Shown in pieces: positions 1 to 5,141 of a stretch of 8,477 bases of DNA (position 1 is the stretch's first letter; every line of letters begins with the position of its first letter). The position numbers and the translations under genes are program-made. The notes below the pieces were generated by a model. The model was not told the DNA's origin. It worked only from the letters and a program-made list of their open reading frames with translations, and did no database searches. The DNA is from Acidobacteriota bacterium (GTDB lineage Bacteria; Acidobacteriota; Terriglobia; Acidiferrales; UBA7541): contig PLZZ01000064.1 of the NCBI GenBank assembly GCA_003153585.1, positions 1,694-10,170 of the forward strand, given 5' to 3'.

Positions 1-764
1 TCCAGGAATCCATTGAAACGGTGCGCCGCCAGCGCACCACACGCCGCCGGGCGCGCCAGGCGCTTCCGCTGGGCATGATCGCCCTGGTGGGCTACACCAA
101 CGCCGGGAAATCCACGCTGTTCAATGCACTGACTCACGCCGACGTCCTGACCTCTTCTAAAATGTTTGCCACCCTCGATCCCACCGTGCGCGCTGTTCGC
201 TTGCCGTCACGCCGCAGAGTTTTGCTTTCTGACACGGTGGGATTTCTTCGCGATCTTCCGCCGGACCTGATTGCGGCTTTCCGGGCCACGCTGGAGGAAG
301 TTCAGGAGGCTGCGGTCATCATTCATGTATCGGATATTTCCAATCCGCATCACGCCGAACACGATGCGGATGTGCTGAAAGTTCTCGCGGATCTTGGCGT
401 TCAAGATCGTCCGCGCCTAAACGTCTTCAACAAGACCGACCGGCTCCCGGAAGAAGATTTGGCCATTCTGATGAAATCAAACGAGCGCCGCGATAATACG
501 ATTTTTGTTTCAGCGCTCACAGGCGCCGGCTTGGACGAACTTCTCGCGCGAGTGGACGCGGTGATGCCTGTCGATCCTCTTGTCCGCTTGAACCTGCGAA
601 TCCCCATTTCCGACGGCCGGCATCTCTCCCTGGTCCACGCGTGCGGCCGCGTCCTTCACTCCGAAGTCTCGGATGGGCATATGAATCTGGACGCGGAACT
701 GCCCGAATCACTCGCCCGGCGATTGGAAGATTTCGTATTTCCGCCAGCCGAAGCCTCGCATTAG
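1..764 (+). CDS. hflX: GTPase HflX, 3' part (5' end outside window)
   Basis: HflX is a ribosome-binding GTPase of the TRAFAC/Obg-HflX class that splits or rescues stalled 70S ribosomes, notably under heat stress (family knowledge). The reading frame is open from position 3 and ends at TAG 762-764. An Arg-rich linker helix leads into a complete G domain: G1 GYTNAGKST (90-116), MFATLDPT around the G2 region, G3 DTVGF (231-245), G4 NKTD (429-440) and G5 SALTG (510-524). The C-terminal segment ends LEDFVF and is typical of HflX rather than Obg or Era. The N-terminal nucleotide-binding domain is missing only because the window begins inside the gene. A GTG at 21 is in frame but is not the true start, since homologous linker sequence continues upstream of it. 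No downstream gene is co-directional within 500 bp, so this looks like the end of its transcript. Confidence 0.95.
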   Translation, partial: QESIETVRRQRTTRRRARQALPLGMIALVGYTNAGKSTLFNALTHADVLTSSKMFATLDPTVRAVRLPSRRRVLLSDTVGFLRDLPPDLIAAFRATLEEVQEAAVIIHVSDISNPHHAEHDADVLKVLADLGVQDRPRLNVFNKTDRLPEEDLAILMKSNERRDNTIFVSALTGAGLDELLARVDAVMPVDPLVRLNLRIPISDGRHLSLVHACGRVLHSEVSDGHMNLDAELPESLARRLEDFVFPPAEASH

Positions 765-778
765 AGAAATCGACGGTT

Positions 779-812
779 GCTCCTGACGAACCATTTGCGC
801 GATGTCAGGAGC
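779..812 (+). terminator. Hairpin after hflX, possible transcript end
   Basis: A perfect 9-bp inverted repeat, GCTCCTGAC (779-787) and GTCAGGAGC (804-812), encloses a 16-nt loop and starts 15 bp after the hflX stop. The position fits a 3'-end structure. No T tract follows (the next bases are CCATTAATCG), so it is not a canonical intrinsic terminator. It may instead be a Rho-dependent 3' end or an mRNA-stabilising stem. Confidence 0.4.
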
Positions 813-1199
813 CCATTAATCGCAATATTTCCTAGTATTTATAGTGCAAGGGATCAAAACAGGATGGAATTGAATCGAGATGTTCGATAACGGCAAATCC
901 AATTACTAGTAACCCTTAGCTCACAAAATGCTGCAAACCTGTGCAAATTCTAAAGGAGGTTAGTGAGGGTCGATTCATCTCAAGGTTCGATCCGGATAAG
1001 GCGGCGTTCCAATCTAAATATCTTGCTATCAGGTGATTACGAGACCAAAGTTACGACCGCCAATCTTCCTCATTGGATTTTTCGCTAAATTCCCCGGAAT
1101 TCAAGCTCGGCCTTTTCCACAAGGATTTCCACAGCAATATGACATAGGTACGGTATTCATGAAGAGAGGCCGGGACGTTCCACACCCAAATTCGGAGCG

Positions 1200-1228
1200 T
1201 TGACTCGTTTGTATTGCAGGACTATAGT
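1200..1228 (+). promoter_or_regulatory. Predicted sigma70-type promoter of pgsA
   Basis: TTGACT (1200-1205, five of six to TTGACA) and TATAGT (1223-1228, five of six to TATAAT) are separated by exactly 17 bp. Transcription would start near 1235 and give a leader of about 50 nt before the pgsA ATG at 1284. The placement also argues against starting pgsA at the in-frame TTG at 1200, because that codon is part of the -35 box. Confidence 0.65.
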
Positions 1229-1283
1229 GAGTCGAGCACGCGGTAGCTGCCCGACGGTCGCCGAGGTTCTTGCAGAGATCAAT

Positions 1284-1913
1284 ATGAACCTGCCAAACAG
1301 TCTCACGACCCTCCGAATCTTTTTTGTTCCTCTGCTGGTAGTCGTTCTGTTGACCCGCCAACCGAATTGGGATGTGGAAGGCTTTCCCATACATTTTGAA
1401 GTTTGGGGCGTGCTGATCTTGCTGGTGGCCGCCGCTACCGACGTAATGGATGGGTATATAGCGCGCAAGCGCCGCGAAATCACCACGCTCGGAATTCTGC
1501 TCGATCCTATCGCCGATAAACTCCTGATATCTGCGGCTTTTATTTCCCTGGTAGAGATGGGTCTGGTGCCGGCCTGGATGGTGGTGATAATCATCGGACG
1601 CGAATTTGTCGTTATGGGTTTGCGCGATATCGCCTCATCCGAGGGGTTGATTATTCCTGCTTCAGCGCTAGGCAAAACAAAAATGATTCTGCAAGTGCTG
1701 GCGGGTTGTGCCGTGATTTTAACGGCGAAGCATCCGGCGTTGAAGCCGCTCGGTATAACGTTGCTGTGGCTCGTGGTGGTAAGCGCGATAGCTTCCGCCG
1801 TGCATTATTTCCAGATGTTTTGGAGCCAGATTAATTTCCGCGTGCAGCAGCGCCGCCGTGGTGTGGCAATCGTAGAGCAGCAAGAAAAGCCTCAGGATGT
1901 CCTCACTCGGTAA
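1284..1913 (+). CDS. pgsA: CDP-diacylglycerol--glycerol-3-phosphate 3-phosphatidyltransferase
   Basis: This integral membrane enzyme transfers the phosphatidyl group from CDP-diacylglycerol to glycerol-3-phosphate, the committed step to phosphatidylglycerol and cardiolipin. The 209-aa product is a normal family length. It carries the full CDP-alcohol phosphatidyltransferase signature: D53, D56-G57, A60-R61, G70, D74 and D78, the residues that bind metal and CDP. Several hydrophobic segments are visible (about 12-24, 40-52, 78-108, 133-147 and 156-175), with a basic C-terminal tail. I chose ATG 1284 because MNLPNSLTTLR is the typical PgsA N-terminus, a GAG-containing weak ribosome site (1274-1278) lies 5 nt upstream, and the longer open frame to TTG 1200 runs into the promoter. 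A PssA-type or other CDP-alcohol transferase is possible, but length and N-terminus favour PgsA. The 3' end overlaps the next gene by 17 bp. Confidence 0.9.
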   Translation: MNLPNSLTTLRIFFVPLLVVVLLTRQPNWDVEGFPIHFEVWGVLILLVAAATDVMDGYIARKRREITTLGILLDPIADKLLISAAFISLVEMGLVPAWMVVIIIGREFVVMGLRDIASSEGLIIPASALGKTKMILQVLAGCAVILTAKHPALKPLGITLLWLVVVSAIASAVHYFQMFWSQINFRVQQRRRGVAIVEQQEKPQDVLTR

Positions 1914-2460
1914 TCACGAAAAGCAGCTGCTTCTGGCACTCGCGCGGCGGGCCCTCACAACGGCTGTTCGAAACCGAGAATCCCTCAAGAACCTCCCGAA
2001 CGATGAAGCCTTGCAGCGGCCTGGCGGCGCGTTTGTCACCTTGCATCATCGCGGAAGACTACGCGGTTGCGTTGGGCAACTTCCTTCGAAAGACACTTTG
2101 GCCGAGGTTGTCGCGCATTGTTCGAAATCTGCCGCACTGGAGGATCCGCGCTTCGAGGCAGTAAGCGCCGCCGAATTGCCGGGGATCGAGATTGAACTTT
2201 CGGTGCTGTCTACGCCCATAGACGTAAACCTGGAACAGATCGAGCCTGGTAAACATGGACTGATTGTCAGTTGCGGATGGAAGCGCGGCGTTCTATTGCC
2301 GCAGGTGGCGGGGCAATTTCTCTGGAACGCCCAGCGATTTCTGGAGGAGACGTGCGCCAAAGCAGATCTTGCCCGGGATGCCTGGAAAGACCCGGCTACG
2401 CGGGTCCAGGCGTTTACGGCAGAAGTTTTCAGCGAGGCTGATTTTCCAGCGACACCGTGA
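1897..2460 (+). CDS. AMMECR1-domain protein (AmrA-like)
   Basis: The 187-aa product is essentially one AMMECR1 domain. Diagnostic motifs are LRGCVG (55-60), ALEDPRF (80-86), and a segment at 121-138 beginning GLIVSCGWKRG and ending LLPQVA. In many prokaryotes this family is called AmmeMemoRadiSam system protein A and occurs with a Memo-like protein and a radical SAM protein. Neither partner is visible here, so this copy is either a stand-alone gene or has its partners elsewhere. The biochemical role of the family is poorly defined. The conserved Cys58 in LRGCVG is the obvious candidate functional residue (inference). The ATG lies inside pgsA (17-bp overlap, different frame) with only a weak ribosome site, so translation is probably coupled to pgsA. 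No signal peptide or membrane segment is seen, suggesting a cytoplasmic protein. It ends 29 bp before the convergent gene's stop codon. Confidence 0.88.
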   Translation: MSSLGNHEKQLLLALARRALTTAVRNRESLKNLPNDEALQRPGGAFVTLHHRGRLRGCVGQLPSKDTLAEVVAHCSKSAALEDPRFEAVSAAELPGIEIELSVLSTPIDVNLEQIEPGKHGLIVSCGWKRGVLLPQVAGQFLWNAQRFLEETCAKADLARDAWKDPATRVQAFTAEVFSEADFPATP

Positions 2461-2489
2461 AACAACCTGGCGAACGGCGGAGAAACAGC

Positions 2490-3365
2490 CTACTCGATTT
2501 CGACGTAATCTCCGGCATATGCTTCGCGAAGTCCAAAAGTCAAAAGCACGGAAGAGGAATTCGGCGCGGTGCGCACGACGATTCCTTCTCCGACGACCTC
2601 TCTCGGCGTGTTATCCCACTTATATTTCGCCGGCACACTTCCGAAACCGTACACTCCGGCCCAGCTATCCGAGTCAAAGGCGAACCGCTTTGTCTGGAAG
2701 ACAGCTTCATGCTCGGTGCCGGTATAACGGAATATGCGGAAGTAATCCCCGACTTTCACGCCCTGTGCACTGCCTAGATTGACGTAGAAAGTGTCGTTGG
2801 AACCCAATTCCGATACGTAGCCCTTGCCGGTGATGATCATGGCCGTAGCCTTGCCGGATGGAGGAGCGAAGCGGTCAAACTTATCTTCGGACTTGAGCGG
2901 CGGTGCAGGGCGTTCGGCGAAGGGCAGAAGAATATCGCCGCGCTGGAGGTAATTACAGGAATTCTCCACTTGCGCCACCGAGGTATCGCCATGGACCACC
3001 ACCACTCTTACGCGTCCCTCGTCTTCCCACAGTATGCCCATTTTCCGGAGGATGATGAATTGCCACTTGGTCCACTCGGTCTTGATGGCGTCTTCCGTAT
3101 GGCGGATGGCTGAGAATTCGTCGCCGACTTTTACGCCTTGCTTCGCGCCTTTGTTGACGTAAACGTAGTCGCCTTCCTGAAACGTGATCTTGTAGTTCGA
3201 GCCCTCGCCCGTAATTACATAGGTATCGCGCGGGATTGCTTCGGTGGAGACGACGCCCGAGCAATATAAATCTTTCCGGATGGGCACCGGGCTTGCATCT
3301 TGTGCCGAAGCAGCGATTCCGGACAGGCTCAGAATTAGACCAGCAAGGACAATTTTCCCACGCAT
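2490..3365 (-). CDS. Exported protein with a tandemly duplicated beta-rich domain
   Basis: I do not recognise a named family with certainty. The 291-aa product starts with a clear Sec signal peptide: a basic MRGK, a hydrophobic core, and a predicted ASA/Q cleavage after residue 21. The mature part contains two copies of one domain. Copy 1 (about 50-149) has ITGEG (51-55) and VNKGAKQGVKVGDEF (70-84). Copy 2 (about 177-291) has ITGKG (178-182) and VNLGSAQGVKVGDYF (195-209). Both are followed by a divergent half that ends at a Gly-Asp turn (RGDILLPF and AGDYVEIE). A Pro-rich linker (151-156) separates them. The VN.G...GVKVGD.F pattern resembles the small beta domains of FlgT C-terminal and LysM-associated envelope proteins, so a periplasmic or outer-membrane-associated role is likely (inference). 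The start at 3365 is set by AAAGGAG 8 nt upstream and by the signal peptide; the longer frame from 3395 adds ten residues ahead of the signal. Two Cys (35 and 137) might form a disulfide. Confidence 0.8.
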   Translation of the reverse strand: MRGKIVLAGLILSLSGIAASAQDASPVPIRKDLYCSGVVSTEAIPRDTYVITGEGSNYKITFQEGDYVYVNKGAKQGVKVGDEFSAIRHTEDAIKTEWTKWQFIILRKMGILWEDEGRVRVVVVHGDTSVAQVENSCNYLQRGDILLPFAERPAPPLKSEDKFDRFAPPSGKATAMIITGKGYVSELGSNDTFYVNLGSAQGVKVGDYFRIFRYTGTEHEAVFQTKRFAFDSDSWAGVYGFGSVPAKYKWDNTPREVVGEGIVVRTAPNSSSVLLTFGLREAYAGDYVEIE

Positions 3366-3373
3366 AATGCTTG

Positions 3374-3380
3374 CTCCTTT
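3374..3380 (-). promoter_or_regulatory. Ribosome binding site that fixes the start of the exported protein gene
   Basis: On the minus strand AAAGGAG ends 8 nt before ATG 3365. It is the best-placed ribosome site in the window and selects this start over the in-frame start 30 bp further upstream. Confidence 0.75.
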
Positions 3381-3430
3381 AAACCATCCGGCCACTCAAA
3401 CGGGCTTGCCGTAGCTATGCCGATGACTCG

Positions 3431-3459
3431 ACTGTAATAGACGTACTGGAACCCGTCAA
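3431..3459 (-). promoter_or_regulatory. Predicted promoter of the exported protein gene
   Basis: On the minus strand TTGACG (3459-3454, five of six to TTGACA) is followed after 17 bp by TACAGT (3436-3431, four of six to TATAAT). Transcription would start near 3424 and give a leader of about 59 nt. It lies back to back with the aroDE promoter, with the two -35 boxes 18 bp apart. Confidence 0.45.
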
Positions 3460-3477
3460 TACATTGGTGGCCTGTGC

Positions 3478-3506
3478 TTTACACATTGTGTACCGCATGC
3501 TAGAAG
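3478..3506 (+). promoter_or_regulatory. Predicted promoter of the aroDE-trpE-trpG operon
   Basis: TTTACA (3478-3483, five of six) and TAGAAG (3501-3506, four of six) are separated by exactly 17 bp, and the -10 is preceded by TGC, an extended -10 element. Transcription would begin near 3513, about 114 nt before the aroDE ATG. Confidence 0.5.
3480..3492. promoter_or_regulatory. Palindrome over the aroDE -35 box, candidate operator
   Basis: TACACA-T-TGTGTA is a perfect inverted repeat of two 6-bp arms around one central base. It covers most of the predicted -35 box and part of the spacer, where a bound repressor would block RNA polymerase. It does not match the E. coli TrpR consensus or a TyrR box well, so the regulator is unknown. 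Confidence 0.4.
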
Positions 3507-3515
3507 CCTGAACTC

Positions 3516-3538
3516 ACCTGTCCTTTGGGACAGGTTTT
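3516..3538 (+). promoter_or_regulatory. Stem-loop with T run in the aroDE leader
   Basis: ACCTGTCC (3516-3523) and GGACAGGT (3528-3535) form a perfect 8-bp stem with a TTTG loop, followed by TTTT (3535-3538, the first T also closing the stem). The stem begins about 3 nt after the predicted transcription start. It could be a 5' stabilising hairpin, a weak intrinsic terminator or attenuator for aroDE, or a terminator of read-through entering from the left. No alternative antiterminator pairing was identified by eye. Confidence 0.45.
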
Positions 3539-3626
3539 GTGACGTCGAATCGTCAGACCGGCCGTTTGCTAGTCTCGTGAACCAAGCAAATGGACGGCTG
3601 GATCAAGCGCCAGCGAGTGCCCGGTA

Positions 3627-5141
3627 ATGATCGGCAAAGACAGAATCTGTGCAGTTGTCGCTGCGGAGCGGTCGCGCTCCATGTGGAAGCAGCTCGAGCG
3701 GGCGCTTCGCCAGACTCGCACCGTGGAATTGCGCCTGGACTGGCTCTTGACGGAGAAGGAGATGCAAGCTTTCCTCCGGCGGCTCGCGACTGAAAGACCC
3801 CGCGCGACTTTAATCGCCACTTGTCGACGTCGCGAGGCAGGGGGCCGCTTTCGTGGAACCATTGCGAGCCAGTTGCTCGTGCTTGCCGAGGCGCTTCGGG
3901 CTGGTTGCGGCTGGTGCGACCTTGAGATCGAAAGCTCGTCCCAGTGTCCGCCTGAATTGCTCGAGGTTCTTATAGGCCAGGGTCGCCGACTGGCATCCGC
4001 ACACTTTTTCCGCGCGCATTCCGCAGATTGGCACAGTGTTGCCGCCAGGCTTTGGCGTACGCGTCCGGATGCGGTGAAAATAGCGGCAAAGTCCTGCTCA
4101 CTCGCCGATGGTCTCAAGCTGCTGCGTCTCGCAAACGGCAAACGGAACGTTGTCGCCATACCCATGGGAGAGGTGGCACTACCGTTGCGATGCCTCGCGT
4201 TGCGCGAGGGCAGCGCCCTCTCCTATGCCCCGGTTGAAACGGCAACGGCGTCCGGCCAGGTCCCGCTCGATACTCTGGAAAATTTGTACAGAGCAGACCG
4301 GATCAGCCGCAAAACCCGCGTGTACGGCGTAATCGGCGATCCGATCGCTCATTCGCTGTCGCCGCAATTACAAAATGCCGGTTTTCAAGCCCGGAAAATG
4401 GATGCGGTGTACTTGCCTTTCTTAGTCCACGATCTGCGGGATTTTCTTTCTGCCGTCGAACCGCTGGGCATTCGTGGATTCAGTGTTACTCTGCCGTACA
4501 AACAGAAAATCCTGCGCCATTTGGACGATTGCGATTCGCTGGCAGCGGCTATCGGTGCCGTAAATACCGTGGTCGTTCGCGGTGCGGGGAAACTTTACGG
4601 TTATAACACCGACTATATTGGCGTGCTTCGCGCGCTTCAACTGCGCATCTCACTGCCTGCGAGCCGCATACTTATTGTCGGAGCAGGCGGCGCAGCGCGA
4701 GCCGTCGCGTTTGCGCTTGCCCAGTCCGGAGCTGCCGTTTGCATATGCGCGCGGCGGGCGCAGGAAGCAAAAATGTTGGCGCGAGCGGTCGGAGGAGAAG
4801 CTGTAACGCGCGCGCGGTTGCGAGAAGACTTTTTCGATGCAGTCGTGAACGCAACGCCGGTCGGGATGTTTCCAGCAGTGGAACGTTCGCCACTGACGGA
4901 GCATGAGTTGAATTGCCGGCTTGTCTTCGACCTAATTTATCGTCCGGTGGAAACCAAGCTTCTGCAACTTGCCGCGCGTCGCGGCATCGAAACCATATCC
5001 GGACTCGAGATGTTCCTTGCGCAGGGCGCCGCGCAGTGGGAGATATGGACCGGCCAGCGCGCGCCGGTTGCGGCTATGCGCCGCGCCGTTCTCGATGCTC
5101 TCGGCGTCGGGGGCAAACAAAATTTGCGAGCGCAGGGATGA
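3627..5141 (+). CDS. aroDE: Bifunctional 3-dehydroquinate dehydratase / shikimate dehydrogenase
   Basis: This 504-aa fusion would convert 3-dehydroquinate to 3-dehydroshikimate and then, with NADPH, to shikimate. Residues 5-225 are a type I (Schiff-base) dehydroquinase: ELRLDWL (34-40), TCRR (65-68), DLE (98-100), catalytic His126 in SAHFF, Schiff-base Lys151 in DAVKIA, substrate Arg188 and Gln211. Residues 231-495 are shikimate dehydrogenase: GDPIAHSLSP (237-246), catalytic Lys292 in VTLPYK, Asn313, Asp329 in GYNTD, the NADP loop GAGGAARA (352-359), NATPVGM (408-414) and Gln466. One oddity is Gln249 where most AroE proteins have His in SPxxHN. In the dehydroquinase lid the usual ASAPGQ is ATASGQ. 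ATG 3627 is the only start ahead of the first beta strand (RICAVVAAE); an in-frame stop lies at 3570 and the ribosome site is weak. The stop overlaps the trpE start in ATGA. The fusion is standard in plants and known in scattered bacteria. Confidence 0.93.
   Translation: MIGKDRICAVVAAERSRSMWKQLERALRQTRTVELRLDWLLTEKEMQAFLRRLATERPRATLIATCRRREAGGRFRGTIASQLLVLAEALRAGCGWCDLEIESSSQCPPELLEVLIGQGRRLASAHFFRAHSADWHSVAARLWRTRPDAVKIAAKSCSLADGLKLLRLANGKRNVVAIPMGEVALPLRCLALREGSALSYAPVETATASGQVPLDTLENLYRADRISRKTRVYGVIGDPIAHSLSPQLQNAGFQARKMDAVYLPFLVHDLRDFLSAVEPLGIRGFSVTLPYKQKILRHLDDCDSLAAAIGAVNTVVVRGAGKLYGYNTDYIGVLRALQLRISLPASRILIVGAGGAARAVAFALAQSGAAVCICARRAQEAKMLARAVGGEAVTRARLREDFFDAVVNATPVGMFPAVERSPLTEHELNCRLVFDLIYRPVETKLLQLAARRGIETISGLEMFLAQGAAQWEIWTGQRAPVAAMRRAVLDALGVGGKQNLRAQG

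Larger units (their letters stand above)
765..1283. other. 519-bp non-coding region between hflX and pgsA
   Basis: No gene is supported here. The stretch is visibly more AT-rich than its neighbours and stops are frequent. It holds the hairpin after hflX, a Shine-Dalgarno-like run TAAAGGAGGT (951-960), a short palindrome AATTCC-CC-GGAATT (1088-1101), two TTTCCACA copies (1114-1121 and 1126-1133), and the pgsA promoter at 1200-1228. I looked for a tRNA around the T-loop-like GGTTCGATCC (983-992); the flanking bases do not pair, so none is called. A structured small RNA cannot be excluded by eye. Confidence 0.6.

Noticed and set aside
983..992. T-loop-like GGTTCGATCC suggesting a tRNA
   Set aside because: The flanking bases do not pair into a T stem and no acceptor or anticodon arm can be built around it.
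1157..1675. 172-codon minus-strand open frame opposite pgsA
   Set aside because: Its protein is low in recognisable structure and lies wholly antisense to a well-supported pgsA; it is a shadow of that gene's codon use.
2264..2782. 172-codon plus-strand frame spanning the AMMECR1 end and the convergent gene
   Set aside because: It crosses two real genes in the wrong frame and is Arg-rich with no domain-like pattern.
3488..3498. GTGTACCGCAT, weakly like a T-box antiterminator core
   Set aside because: It lies upstream of the predicted transcription start, the match is poor, and no stem I structure is present.
3590..3793. Possible Trp leader peptide starting MDGWIK upstream of aroDE
   Set aside because: It has one Trp near its start, no cluster, a weak ribosome site, and runs on for 67 codons over aroDE.
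3569..4165. 198-codon minus-strand open frame opposite the start of aroDE
   Set aside because: The composition is Ser/Arg-rich and typical of antisense frames, and the plus strand carries clear dehydroquinase motifs.
4913..5137. 75-residue N-terminal extension of trpE inside aroDE
   Set aside because: The sequence is a shifted-frame copy of the AroE C-terminus; TrpE similarity starts at ATG 5138 with a 4-bp overlap.
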